Source: Verrucomicrobiia bacterium (GTDB taxonomy: Bacteria > Verrucomicrobiota > Verrucomicrobiia > Verrucomicrobiales > Akkermansiaceae). Taken from it: a stretch of DNA of 34,184 nt. Within the stretch, counting starts at the first letter, position 1; every line of letters begins with the position of its first letter. Both the position numbers and the translations under genes were made by a program. The notes beneath the pieces were generated by a model. That model was not told where the DNA came from. It made no database searches and saw nothing but the letters and a program-made list of their open reading frames with translations. The stretch lies in NCBI GenBank assembly GCA_947460915.1, contig CANHKJ010000002.1:1-34184 (forward strand), given 5' to 3'. Positions 1 to 7,371 of this stretch are shown here, piece after piece.

Positions 1-965
1 ACATAGTAAGCTTCGGTTGCTGCGAGAGTTACGGATGGATCGATGGTGACGGTAGCTCCGGCGATGGTCACTTGCGCGGTGGTGACGTCGATGGTGTCCA
101 CCACGCTATTATCGCTCGATTTTTTGATGACGATGTTCCCTGTGCCTTTCTGAACTGTTTCGCTGAAAGTGGCCGACAAATTGGCTGTGGTGAGAACACT
201 AGTGGCTTCATCCGCGGGAATGGTAGAGCTGAGGGTTGGAGCTGTTGTGTCAGAGCCGGCTGTAGCAGTTACCGAAACGTTATCGATAGCAAGACCAGAA
301 GAATTGCCTGTTTCTGTGCCGCGCCATGTGGCCCAACGAACTTGTACAACGGGTTGATTGTCAGCAGCAGCAGGCAGTGTGGCTGACACAGTAGTTTTGA
401 CACCTGCGGTTCCACCTGATTGCAAGAAGGGATTGCTTCCTGACGTCGCAGTGATGGTTGTCCAGGTGCCGCTCGTGCCCACTCGATACTGCGCGACAAC
501 ACCAATCGTGCGCGCCTGAGGAGAAATCATTTCTACGTCGTAACCTAGAGTGATGCTGGATTGGCCCGTGGCATCAATGGCGAGAGCTAACTGATTCACT
601 CCATTGGTCGCATTGCTGCTTGTTTGAATATAAAATCGGCCATTGCTAGCGGTGGCATAACCGTATGCCCCGCCACCAGTCTGCACTGTGGTCTGAGCTA
701 AGACTGTTGCGTTGGCGGTAGCGGCAGAGGATTCTGCCGTTGATTTTGTCGACAGGGTTGCTCCGCTTAGCCCGCCCCATGCAGCAAAACCAGCAGGCAA
801 GGATGAAAAGGATGTGGTTCCAAAGTTTTGTGTGATAGGCGGCACTTGCGCTGTTGGATTGGTTTGTGCGCTGACGATGGTGGAGATGCCTAACAGTAAG
901 GGCAAGATCAGTGCTTTCGATGTTCGTTGCACTCTCTGCAGCTGTTTTATCTGTAAATGTTTCAT
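1..965 (-). CDS. Secreted Ig-like (SbsA-type) domain protein, 5' part only
   Basis: This open frame on the minus strand runs off the left edge of the window, so it is missing from the ORF track. I translated it by hand to 322 residues. It starts MKHLQIKQLQ and has a signal peptide ending near 'STIVSA-Q'. A beta-rich jelly-roll-like region follows (about residues 45-235, with 'GFAAWGG' and 'LAIDNVSV'). Next comes a module beginning 'DTTAPTLSSTIPADEA', which reads like a Big_5/SbsA Ig-like domain of the kind found in large surface proteins. An in-frame ATG at 992 would add nine residues; neither start has a Shine-Dalgarno. An in-frame stop lies just upstream (1023-1025). It is probably exported and extracellular. 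The function of the whole protein cannot be told because the C-terminal part is outside the window. Plus-strand ORFs here are shadows. Confidence 0.8.
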   Translation of the reverse strand, partial: MKHLQIKQLQRVQRTSKALILPLLLGISTIVSAQTNPTAQVPPITQNFGTTSFSSLPAGFAAWGGLSGATLSTKSTAESSAATANATVLAQTTVQTGGGAYGYATASNGRFYIQTSSNATNGVNQLALAIDATGQSSITLGYDVEMISPQARTIGVVAQYRVGTSGTWTTITATSGSNPFLQSGGTAGVKTTVSATLPAAADNQPVVQVRWATWRGTETGNSSGLAIDNVSVTATAGSDTTAPTLSSTIPADEATSVLTTANLSATFSETVQKGTGNIVIKKSSDNSVVDTIDVTTAQVTIAGATVTIDPSVTLAATEAYY

Positions 966-1114
966 GACTGGATTAGTTGTGAGGTTCGACATGGGATTGG
1001 TAGGTGACAATGGAAACGTGAACTAAATAGCATCTTTTGCACCGTTTCCCATGAAAAAAAGCGGGGCGATGTTGTCACTTAAAAAAAAGTTACACATTTT
1101 TATTGATTTGCGAA

Positions 1115-1124
1115 ATTTTCAGAA
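1115..1124 (+). promoter_or_regulatory. Candidate GbsR operator half, upstream of the regulator
   Basis: The 10-mer ATTTTCAGAA lies just before the regulator start. The same 10-mer occurs on the minus strand at 1711-1720, between the regulator and the next gene. Two copies bracketing a MarR-type regulator gene suggest autoregulation. This is inference from the repeat alone. Confidence 0.3.
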
Positions 1125-1128
1125 TAAA

Positions 1129-1680
1129 ATGAAAAACGTGAGCGATGAAATAAGAAAAATTGATGTGGAAAAGGTAGCGTTGAAGGCTACCCGTGAAGAA
1201 TTTGTGTCGCAGTGGGGGGCTCTCGGCTCGCAGTGGGGGATCAATCGTACAATGGCTCAAATTCATGCATTGCTGATGACCTCGCATGAGGCTCTGACCA
1301 CGGACGACGTGATGGAGGAGCTGGCGATTAGCCGCGGCAATGCGCACACGAATTTGAAAGAACTCATTGCTTGGGGCTTGGTGCGCACGGTGGTAATTCG
1401 TGGCGAACGCAAGGAATTCTTTGAAGCGGAGAAGGATGTATGGGAGATCGCACGGACCGTGGCGCGCGAGCGCAAGCGTCGGGAGATCGAGCCGGCCTTG
1501 GGGGTTTTGCGTGAATGTATGGAAAAAAGTCGTGGCTGGGAGAGCCCAGAAGCGCGGGAGTTTTACAAGCAAATGCGGCAGTTGGAGGAGTTCGTGAGCT
1601 TTGCATCAAAGGTCGCAGATCAGGTATCGGGCATGAAACATGGCTTCGCGGTTCAGCTCGCTGCCAAATTGCTAGGTTGA
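1129..1680 (+). CDS. GbsR/MarR-family winged-helix transcriptional regulator
   Basis: This is a DNA-binding regulator of about 183 residues. The segment 'ALGSQWGINRTMAQIHALL' followed by 'LTTDDVMEELAISRGNAHTNLKELIAWGLV' is the winged helix-turn-helix of the GbsR group of MarR-like repressors; the C-terminal part is helical and probably dimerises. The ORF track starts at 1051, but the first 26 residues are lysine-rich and low in family resemblance, so I prefer ATG 1129. A GTG at 1138 is also possible: a TAAAAT -10-like hexamer at 1125-1130 overlaps the ATG and would place the transcript start at about the GTG. The gene heads a cluster with a membrane protein, a DCC thiol protein and a TIGR01777 oxidoreductase, which it may control. 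The inducer is unknown. Confidence 0.8.
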   Translation: MKNVSDEIRKIDVEKVALKATREEFVSQWGALGSQWGINRTMAQIHALLMTSHEALTTDDVMEELAISRGNAHTNLKELIAWGLVRTVVIRGERKEFFEAEKDVWEIARTVARERKRREIEPALGVLRECMEKSRGWESPEAREFYKQMRQLEEFVSFASKVADQVSGMKHGFAVQLAAKLLG

Positions 1681-1700
1681 TAGTTTTTTTTGCTTAAATA

Positions 1701-1728
1701 TTTCAGTTTTTTCTGAAAATAGGATAAT
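1701..1728 (+). promoter_or_regulatory. Palindrome over a candidate promoter for the membrane protein gene
   Basis: TTTCAG, a six-T spacer and CTGAAA form an 18-bp dyad at 1701-1718. A good -10-like GATAAT follows at 1723-1728. The dyad would cover the -35/spacer region, a normal repressor position, and it shares ATTTTCAGAA (minus strand, 1711-1720) with the site before the regulator gene. The -35 match is poor. Confidence 0.35.
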
Positions 1729-1755
1729 GACAGGAAATTAAAAAATACAAACAGT

Positions 1756-2166
1756 ATGAATCAAGAAACAAACAATACAGTCATTGCTTATGGAGTATAC
1801 TTAGCCATAGCAATTCCGCTCACGGTGTGGGTGGCACGCACGTTGCATAAAAACGGCAGAATTTTTCTGGTCGATTGCTTCCATGGCAATGAGAATTTGG
1901 CGGACAGTGTCAATCACCTGCTAGTCGTGGGATTTTATCTCATGAACATTGGCTTCGTCTCGCTCTACATGAAGTTGGATCTTGCGGTAGAGAATACCAA
2001 AGGGATTTTTGAGGCGGTGAGCGGTAAAATTGGAGTGGTGATGTTGATCCTTGGGGTGATGCACTTCTTCAATCTTTATGTGCTCACTCGCATGAGAAAG
2101 CGTGCAGCGTGGGACGCGATGGGACCACCAGTAGCGCCCAATGGTAATCTCGCTCACAAAGTCTAA
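1756..2166 (+). CDS. Small three-helix membrane protein, unknown function
   Basis: This protein of 136 residues has three hydrophobic stretches, at about residues 8-27, 52-74 and 91-113, and a short basic loop after the last ('TRMRKRAAW'). It is therefore likely an inner-membrane protein. I do not recognise a named family or catalytic motif. It lies between the GbsR-type regulator and the DCC-family gene, whose coding region starts 31 bp after its stop, so it is probably co-transcribed with the latter. It has no clear Shine-Dalgarno; an AGGA is present but more than 20 nt upstream. It looks real because it has a coherent membrane pattern, fills the gap between neighbours and has no competing frame. 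Its role may be tied to the redox functions of the genes that follow. Confidence 0.7.
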   Translation: MNQETNNTVIAYGVYLAIAIPLTVWVARTLHKNGRIFLVDCFHGNENLADSVNHLLVVGFYLMNIGFVSLYMKLDLAVENTKGIFEAVSGKIGVVMLILGVMHFFNLYVLTRMRKRAAWDAMGPPVAPNGNLAHKV

Positions 2167-2197
2167 CACTTTCCGTAAAGACTCTAACAATACGGCA

Positions 2198-2716
2198 ATG
2201 AAAACGCTAACCATTTTTTATGATCCTCGCTGTGGAATGTGTTCTACATTCCGTCAATGGCTGATACGACAAGTGAAAACGGTCTATGTCGAGTTTGTGG
2301 ACTACGCGGGAGATGAAGCGCGCAGGCGTTTTCCTGGAATTGAAGACTTGCGTGCGGATCAGGATATTGTGGTCCTTGCGGATGACGGTCGCTGGTGGCA
2401 AGGAGCTTCTGCTTGGCTTGTATGCTTGTGGACTACGGTTGAGTATCGTGGCTGGTCGTATCGATTTGCTGGAGAAAATTTGAAGCCTTTGGTCAAACGT
2501 TTCGTGCATGCTCTTTCCACGCGCAGGCATGCGATCTCGAATCTGTTAGGATTAAAATGTGAGGCTCAATTGTTGCAGGAGCTTCAATCGATGGGGGAAG
2601 GAGAGTGTGCGACGGGAAGGTGCAGCATTTCTCCCACAAGCCCGCCTGCTTTGCCACAAAATGTGCTGGCAAGGCAGGTCGCAAAACGCGCTATGGCGCA
2701 GCAAAATCAACTTTAA
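2198..2716 (+). CDS. DCC-family thiol-disulfide oxidoreductase-like protein (DUF393)
   Basis: The N-terminus 'FYDPRCGMC' carries the family signature: Asp9, Cys12 and Cys15, a CxxC in a thioredoxin-like setting. The family is named for these D-C-C residues and is annotated as thiol-disulfide oxidoreductase by fold; substrates are generally unknown. The protein has 172 residues from ATG 2198. The ORF track start at 2141 would overlap the previous gene and adds an unrelated leader, so I reject it. The C-terminal 50 residues contain two more cysteines ('GECATGRC') and a Pro/Ser-rich stretch beyond the usual domain. The gene is followed after 14 bp by the TIGR01777 gene, a pairing that suggests a shared redox pathway. 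Confidence 0.78.
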   Translation: MKTLTIFYDPRCGMCSTFRQWLIRQVKTVYVEFVDYAGDEARRRFPGIEDLRADQDIVVLADDGRWWQGASAWLVCLWTTVEYRGWSYRFAGENLKPLVKRFVHALSTRRHAISNLLGLKCEAQLLQELQSMGEGECATGRCSISPTSPPALPQNVLARQVAKRAMAQQNQL

Positions 2717-2730
2717 CTGAGAATAATAGA

Positions 2731-3726
2731 ATGAAACCGATTGCAGTGATTTTTGGAGCCAATGGATTTCTGGGGCGTTATTTATGCCGCCACTGGGCAC
2801 GGAAGGGGTATGAAATTGTGGCTGTGGCGCGCAGGCGCGATGGCTGGAGTGGCGATGGGATGTTTTTGCCATGGGATGGAAAAAATTCAGGACCATGGGA
2901 ATTGGCACTGGAGGGTGCCAGTGTTGTGGTTAATTTGGCGGGTCGCTCGGTGAATTGTCGCTACGATGAAAAAAATCGTGCGGAGATTTTGGAATCGCGT
3001 GTCGATAGCACAAGAGCGATCGGCAAAGCGATTCGGCAATGTGCCAAGCCGCCTGCGCTGTGGATCAATGCGAGCACGGCGACGATTTACCGCGACGCGA
3101 GTGATGCTCCTCAAGACGAGTGGAAAGGGGAGCCGGGCAGCGGATTTTCGGTAAATGTGGCGCAAAAGTGGGAGGAGGCATTTTTCCGTGATCCGAGTCC
3201 AGCGGTAGTGCGCAAGGTAGCCGTGCGAACTGGCATTGTGATGGCCTGGGAGGAGCGCTCGGCCTTTGCTATGATGAGAAAAATGGCCTGTGTAGGGCTG
3301 GGCGGAGCGCTATCGGGGGGGCGTCAGCGAGTGAGTTGGATTCACATGGATGATTGGTTGACAGCGCTTGATTTCCTCGCAGGGAATCCTTTGTTGGACG
3401 GCGTGTTCAATGTGACGGCTCCTGAGTGCCCAGAGCAGCGCGATTTTCAGCAAGTATTGCGTGAGCAAGTTGCGATGCCGATTGGTTTGCCGGCGACGGA
3501 GTGGATGGTCAAACTGGGTGCTTGGGCGCTGGGAACGGAGGCAGAGCTGGTCTTGAAAAGTCGCTGGGCAGAACCGGCGCGCTTGCTCGATGAGGGTTTT
3601 CGTTTTCGATGGACGCGTTGGGAGCCTGCGGCGAATGATCTTCTGCAACGCCGAGGCATGGATGGATTTTTCCGTCAACGTATGGCGCGCCCTGTGGGGA
3701 TTCGCGCTTGGGCGCAGGCGACGTGA
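2731..3726 (+). CDS. TIGR01777-family SDR-like nucleotide-sugar epimerase homologue
   Basis: This is an extended short-chain dehydrogenase/reductase-type protein of 331 residues. The NAD(P)-binding glycine motif is 'GANGFLGRYL' at residues 9-18. The TIGR01777/YfcH signature follows as 'NLAGRSVNCRYDEKNRAEILESRVDST'. 'GGRQRVSWIHMDDW' and the C-terminal 'EPARLLDEGFRFRW' also match the family pattern. The true substrate of these proteins is not established. I start at ATG 2731 where the glycine motif is N-terminal as expected; the track start at 2605 lies inside the DCC gene. It is the last gene of the GbsR cluster and ends 3 bp from the converging gene on the other strand, with no room for a separate terminator. 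Confidence 0.85.
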   Translation: MKPIAVIFGANGFLGRYLCRHWARKGYEIVAVARRRDGWSGDGMFLPWDGKNSGPWELALEGASVVVNLAGRSVNCRYDEKNRAEILESRVDSTRAIGKAIRQCAKPPALWINASTATIYRDASDAPQDEWKGEPGSGFSVNVAQKWEEAFFRDPSPAVVRKVAVRTGIVMAWEERSAFAMMRKMACVGLGGALSGGRQRVSWIHMDDWLTALDFLAGNPLLDGVFNVTAPECPEQRDFQQVLREQVAMPIGLPATEWMVKLGAWALGTEAELVLKSRWAEPARLLDEGFRFRWTRWEPAANDLLQRRGMDGFFRQRMARPVGIRAWAQAT

Positions 3727-3729
3727 TTT

Positions 3730-4425
3730 TCAGTAAATGACGGCTTTCAGCGAGTCGATGAGAGCGACTTTCAGCTTGTCCCAACGCACGGGTTTGTTCT
3801 CGAGAAAAAGCTGATTGCTGACTTGGAGTTCGATGGCGAGATACTGTTCGGAACTCCAATCGCTACGGAGGGTATCGAGAAGTTTTTTCGACTGATCGGG
3901 ATAAAATTTGACGTTGGGGACGATGCGCAATTCGGGCATTACTTCCTGAAGCGTTTTCATCCAATCGAGAGCAACGGTGGACTCTCCGACTTTGCCCTCG
4001 GAGAAAAGCAGGCTCACATCGGTATGCGGATGGGCGAGTGGATCAAAGGTGTGAACGCTGATGTGAAGCACGCGCGGGGAGCGTTCGAGTTCGTTGCTGA
4101 TGCGTTGGCGCAGAGTGTTCAGGTGGGGAAGGAGTTGTCGCTCGACGAGTTTTTCTCGTTGTGTTTCGCTGAGTTTTTGCGAGAGCTCACTCCAGCAAGT
4201 GGGGTCATTTTGCTGGGCGTAGCAGTCGATGATGAGGCGGGTAATTTCGCAGTGTACGAGGGGTGTGCGGAATTTCATCGCCATGCCCTGAGCGAGATTG
4301 AGAGAGCCGAGATCCCAACCAGCGGCGGAGGTAATGGTGTCCATGTCCTTGGCGAGTGCTTCTTTGAAGGCTTCGGGTACAGCGCAGGTGGCGTGTTCGC
4401 AGGAAAAAATCAAGGGAAGAGGCAT
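3730..4425 (-). CDS. N-formylglutamate amidohydrolase family protein
   Basis: This protein of 231 residues starts 'MPLPLIFSCEHA'. The 'SCEHA' opening, a 'GWDLGS' segment, 'ITRLIIDCYAQQND' (in place of the family SRLxID) and 'HISVHTFDP' fit the FGase fold (PF05013), a zinc-dependent amidohydrolase fold related to carboxypeptidases. True HutG enzymes hydrolyse N-formyl-L-glutamate in histidine breakdown. No hut genes are near, and many family members have unknown amide substrates, so the specificity is open. The track start at 4548 adds a non-homologous leader; ATG 4425 puts the conserved block at the N-terminus. It is convergent with the SDR gene and divergent from dnaB. The 233-aa plus-strand ORF at 3823-4524 is its shadow. 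Confidence 0.8.
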   Translation of the reverse strand: MPLPLIFSCEHATCAVPEAFKEALAKDMDTITSAAGWDLGSLNLAQGMAMKFRTPLVHCEITRLIIDCYAQQNDPTCWSELSQKLSETQREKLVERQLLPHLNTLRQRISNELERSPRVLHISVHTFDPLAHPHTDVSLLFSEGKVGESTVALDWMKTLQEVMPELRIVPNVKFYPDQSKKLLDTLRSDWSSEQYLAIELQVSNQLFLENKPVRWDKLKVALIDSLKAVIY

Positions 4426-4461
4426 GGTGGAAATTGGGTGCGCGGTCAATGTAGAGTGAGG

Positions 4462-4485
4462 GGATTTTTTTTTCGAGAAAAATCC
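4462..4485. other. A/T-rich inverted repeat between divergent genes
   Basis: GGATTTTT (4462-4469) and AAAAATCC (4478-4485) form an 8-bp dyad with an 8-nt centre. It lies in the divergent region between the amidohydrolase and dnaB. It could be a regulator site or only an A/T tract upstream of the dnaB promoter. Confidence 0.3.
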
Positions 4486-4512
4486 ACGTGTTTTGCGCGC
4501 CGGATCTTGTAT

Positions 4513-4540
4513 TTGAAAGGATAAGAGCTTGGCATACAAG
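4513..4540 (+). promoter_or_regulatory. Candidate dnaB promoter
   Basis: A sigma70-like -35 TTGAAA (4513-4518) is followed after 16 bp by TACAAG (4535-4540, four of six consensus bases). The likely transcript start falls inside the adjoining DnaA boxes, about 65 nt before the dnaB ATG. Confidence 0.4.
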
Positions 4541-4560
4541 TTATCCACAAATTATTCACA
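4541..4560 (+). promoter_or_regulatory. Two tandem DnaA boxes upstream of dnaB
   Basis: TTATCCACA (4541-4549) is the perfect DnaA consensus. TTATTCACA (4552-4560) also fits TTWTNCACA. The two are in the same orientation, 11 bp apart start to start, so on one face of the helix. They lie directly after the candidate -10 hexamer, where bound DnaA would be expected to block or modulate dnaB transcription. Confidence 0.6.
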
Positions 4561-4610
4561 CGAGGGAATCATTGACGAGAGCGGGGGAGATTGCGCATAT
4601 TGTCCGCCGC

Positions 4611-6050
4611 ATGATCGCCACCGAAGAGAAAAAAAGTTACGAAAAAAACGCGCCTTCCTTGCAGCAAGGAAATGAGGGTAAGGTTGATGATGTGATGCGC
4701 GCCATGCCTCATGCATTGGGCCCAGAGAAGTCGATCCTGAGCTCGATGCTGCAAAATCCGCAAGAATACATCAGCACAGCGATCGAGGAAAAACTCACGA
4801 AAGAGCATTTTTACCTTCCCGCGCACAGCATGATTTTTGATGTGTTGATGGAATGCTTTGAAAAAGGACAAGATGTGGAATTGGTGTCGTTGGTGCAAAA
4901 GCTGATCGATAAAAGCATGCTCGAGAACATTGGTGGTCCGGCTGCATTGACAGAGTTGTATTCCTATGCACCAAATGCCGGACATTTCCTCACGCACTTG
5001 GGTTATGTGAAGGATAAGTTCATTCTTCGCTCAGTGATTAACTCGTGCAATGATGCCATCACGCAAGCCTATGATAATCCCGAGGATGTGCCGCAGTTGC
5101 TCGATGGCGTGGAGACTGCTGTGCTAGCAATCCGTGAAAATGCAGAGGTCAACCGCGCTGTTACCATTAAGTCATCGGTCAAGGAGGTGATGGAGTATTT
5201 CGCGGCCCTCTGTGCCGGTGAAAAAGAAGCGCAAGGATTCCCGACGGGCTATGAGGTGCTGGATCGGATGAGCAGCGGATTGAAGCCTGGGGAGATGTTT
5301 GTCATCGCAGCGCGTCCGTCCATGGGCAAAACCTCGTTCATGATGAACATTGTGGAGCACATCTGCATTGATCAGCAAAAGCCCGCGATGGTGTTTTCCT
5401 GTGAGATGAGCTCGTTTCAAATCGTCCAACGTCTCGTTTTCTCTCGAGCGCGCTTCAAACTGTCCGATCTTCACAAAGGCCTGACGCCGCAGAAAAAAGA
5501 CCTCCTTAGCATCAAGAGGGCTGCCGAGGAAATCGGGAATGCAAAACTTTTCATCGATGACACCCCCGGCATCACCATCAATGACCTTCGCGCGAAGGCT
5601 CGACGAAAAAAACGCGATGAAGACATTCAGCTCATCGCCATCGATTACCTCCAGTTGATGCGATCGCTCAGCAAACAGGCTGCAAACTCACGTGAGCGGG
5701 AAATTGCCGAAATTTCCGCTGGTCTGAAGGGCTTGGCCAAAGAACTCGGGATTCCTATTATCGTACTTGCGCAGCTCAACCGGGGGCCTGAGAGTCGATC
5801 AGGAGGAACGCCAAAAATGTCCGACCTGCGGGAATCGGGCTCAATCGAGCAAGATGCCGACTTGATTGGGTTGCTTTACCGGAGTGCCTATTATGCCGAA
5901 AATGAAGAAGAACGAAAAGAGGAAGAAGGTCGTGCAGAACTCTTGCTCGCGAAAAACCGGAACGGCGAGACAGGGCCGGTGCCACTGACCTTCATTGCAC
6001 CATTGATGCGCTTCGAGACAGGTGCTCCCGCTCAAGAGCCGAGTGCTTGA
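4611..6050 (+). CDS. dnaB: Replicative DNA helicase DnaB
   Basis: This is the hexameric helicase that unwinds DNA ahead of the replication fork. It has 479 residues, close to the usual 450-480. The N-terminal helical domain spans about residues 33-135 ('[16 protein letters not shown]', '[13 protein letters not shown]'). The RecA-like ATPase domain starts with '[20 protein letters not shown]'. Walker A is '[10 protein letters not shown]' near residues 232-241 and Walker B is '[10 protein letters not shown]'. The DnaB motif 'QLNRGPESR' and '[14 protein letters not shown]' follow. I start at ATG 4611, just before the conserved domain; the track start at 4488 would run through the promoter and DnaA boxes. 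It has no Shine-Dalgarno. The gene lies directly upstream of the str operon, with no obvious terminator between them. Confidence 0.95.
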   Translation: MIATEEKKSYEKNAPSLQQGNEGKVDDVMRAMPHALGPEKSILSSMLQNPQEYISTAIEEKLTKEHFYLPAHSMIFDVLMECFEKGQDVELVSLVQKLIDKSMLENIGGPAALTELYSYAPNAGHFLTHLGYVKDKFILRSVINSCNDAITQAYDNPEDVPQLLDGVETAVLAIRENAEVNRAVTIKSSVKEVMEYFAALCAGEKEAQGFPTGYEVLDRMSSGLKPGEMFVIAARPSMGKTSFMMNIVEHICIDQQKPAMVFSCEMSSFQIVQRLVFSRARFKLSDLHKGLTPQKKDLLSIKRAAEEIGNAKLFIDDTPGITINDLRAKARRKKRDEDIQLIAIDYLQLMRSLSKQAANSREREIAEISAGLKGLAKELGIPIIVLAQLNRGPESRSGGTPKMSDLRESGSIEQDADLIGLLYRSAYYAENEEERKEEEGRAELLLAKNRNGETGPVPLTFIAPLMRFETGAPAQEPSA

Positions 6051-6143
6051 TTTGGGCCTTTGCCGATCTCCCTGTGAACTCCTTTTTCGCATTTTTTTGC
6101 ATATTTCCTCCTTGATTCATAAAAAAATTCAAGCATGCAGTCG

Positions 6144-6231
6144 AAAAAAACATCGCAAAATCAACGAAAAACGAAATTTTCGCAAAAAATTCGAAATTGG
6201 TGCTTGCGCTGTTCACAAAAATAGCGAGAAT
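6144..6231 (+). promoter_or_regulatory. Candidate strong promoter of the str-S10-spc operon with phased A-tracts
   Basis: A -35-like TTGCGC (6204-6209) and a -10-like GAGAAT (6226-6231) are 16 bp apart. The next nine bases, CCGCGCCCC, form a very GC-rich discriminator of the kind linked to growth-rate and ppGpp control. Upstream, A-tracts are centred near 6147, 6158, 6169, 6177, 6186 and 6196, about one per helical turn, which predicts bent DNA or an UP-element-like region. The hexamers are imperfect; the context is the stronger argument. Confidence 0.45.
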
Positions 6232-6399
6232 CCGCGCCCCACATCGCGCCCCGCGAATGGCATCTCTGCCAAACGCCGCGCTTTAACAACACTTTTGCTA
6301 TCGGGTGCAGCTCCGGAAAATAGGCTCCTGCGAAGAATTTCGCGGCCTGCTGGAATGTCCCTTGATGGCAGACATCTAACCAATAATAGCAGGAATCTC
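6232..6399 (+). promoter_or_regulatory. Structured 5' leader of rpsL with possible Shine-Dalgarno masking
   Basis: The 349-bp gap between dnaB and rpsL holds no gene; the second half would be a leader of about 160 nt. Local hairpins are visible: TGGCA-tctc-TGCCA, and GCGAA-gaat-TTCGC. The rpsL ribosome-binding region AGCAGGA (6388-6394) can pair with CCTGCT (6346-6351) or with TCCTGC (6326-6331), two mutually exclusive partners. This is a layout suited to translational feedback by a ribosomal protein such as S7 or S12. It was found by eye, without folding energies. Confidence 0.4.
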
Positions 6400-6816
6400 A
6401 TGCCGACCATCAACCAACTAGTTCGCAAAGGGCGTAAAACACCCGTGGACAAGTCCAAATCTCCAGCCCTCGCCAACTGCCCGGCACGCCGCGGTGTTTG
6501 CTTGCAGGTTATGACTCGTACGCCCAAGAAGCCTAACTCAGCGCTTCGTAAAGTGGCGAAAGTTCGTCTCACGAACGGTTTCGAAGTCATTGCCTACATC
6601 GGTGGTGAAGGACATAACCTCCAAGAGCACTCCATCGTCCTCGTGCGTGGTGGTCGTGTAAAAGACCTTCCCGGTGTTCGTTACCACATTGTTCGTGGTG
6701 CTCTCGATACCCTCGGCGTCGATAAGCGTCGTCAAAGCCGTTCTAAATACGGTGCGAAACGTCCGAAGCCCGGCCAAGCGGCAGCACCTGCCAAAGGCAA
6801 AGGCGGTAAAAAATAA
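6400..6816 (+). CDS. rpsL: 30S ribosomal protein S12
   Basis: S12 sits at the decoding centre of the 30S subunit. It has 138 residues, against about 124 in E. coli; the extra length is a basic C-terminal tail ('[14 protein letters not shown]'). '[13 protein letters not shown]' is the family N-terminus and fixes the start at 6400, not the track's 6022. The loops '[16 protein letters not shown]' and '[14 protein letters not shown]' carry the conserved lysines altered in streptomycin-resistant mutants, here in the ordinary sensitive form, and the Asp modified by RimO. It is one of the few genes here with a Shine-Dalgarno-like AGGA at good spacing. It is the first gene of the str operon. Confidence 0.97.
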   Translation: MPTINQLVRKGRKTPVDKSKSPALANCPARRGVCLQVMTRTPKKPNSALRKVAKVRLTNGFEVIAYIGGEGHNLQEHSIVLVRGGRVKDLPGVRYHIVRGALDTLGVDKRRQSRSKYGAKRPKPGQAAAPAKGKGGKK

Positions 6817-6850
6817 TCCTCTCTGATTACACACTCAACTTTTTCTAATT

Positions 6851-7324
6851 ATGTCACGTCGTAAGCGAGTATTCCACAAGCCAGAAAAACGCGATCCCCG
6901 CTATGATAGCGCTCTCGTTGGCAATCTTATTTCCAAAGTCATGGTTGACGGCAAACGCGCTCTTGCTGAGCGTATTGTCTATGCCGCGATCGATCGCGCT
7001 AGCGAAGGCACCGAGACAATTGATCCTCTTGAGGTCGTGACTCGTGCCATCGAGAACGCCAAACCACGCGTGGAAGTGAAATCCCGCCGCGTTGGTGGTG
7101 CCACCTACCAGGTGCCTCTCGAAGTTCCAGTTGCTCGTTCCGAGGCTCTGGCCATGCGCTGGATCATCAACTACGCTCGCAACCGCAAAGGCACTCCAAT
7201 GCATGTTGCTCTCGCCAACGAACTGAAAGACGCTGCCAACAACCAAGGCAATGCTGTTCGTAAGCGTGACGATGTTCACAAGATGGCTCAGGCAAACCGC
7301 GCCTTCGCTCACTTCCGCTTCTAA
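6851..7324 (+). CDS. rpsG: 30S ribosomal protein S7
   Basis: S7 nucleates assembly of the 30S head and contacts the E-site tRNA. It has 157 residues, the usual length. 'SRRKRVFHKPEKRDPRYDS', 'SRRVGGATYQVPLEV' and 'ALAMRWIINYARNR' are family hallmarks. It follows rpsL by 34 bp and precedes fusA by 47 bp, the standard str order. The leader is pyrimidine/A-rich with no Shine-Dalgarno. In E. coli, S7 represses its own operon by binding the S12-S7 spacer; the spacer here is too short for the same structure. Confidence 0.97.
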   Translation: MSRRKRVFHKPEKRDPRYDSALVGNLISKVMVDGKRALAERIVYAAIDRASEGTETIDPLEVVTRAIENAKPRVEVKSRRVGGATYQVPLEVPVARSEALAMRWIINYARNRKGTPMHVALANELKDAANNQGNAVRKRDDVHKMAQANRAFAHFRF

Positions 7325-7371
7325 TTGTTTCAATTGATCCTTTTCCTCACTGACTGAAATTTATCAAATCC

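Noticed and set aside
712-1026. 104-aa plus-strand ORF at the left end
   Set aside because: Shadow of the partial secreted protein on the minus strand, whose signal peptide and Ig-like domain are clear.
3823-4524. 233-aa plus-strand ORF
   Set aside because: Mirror of the amidohydrolase gene; the minus frame has clear family motifs, this one has none, and it would run into the dnaB promoter.
6022-6399. N-terminal extension of rpsL in the ORF track
   Set aside because: S12 has a fixed N-terminus ([13 protein letters not shown]); the upstream part is promoter and leader.
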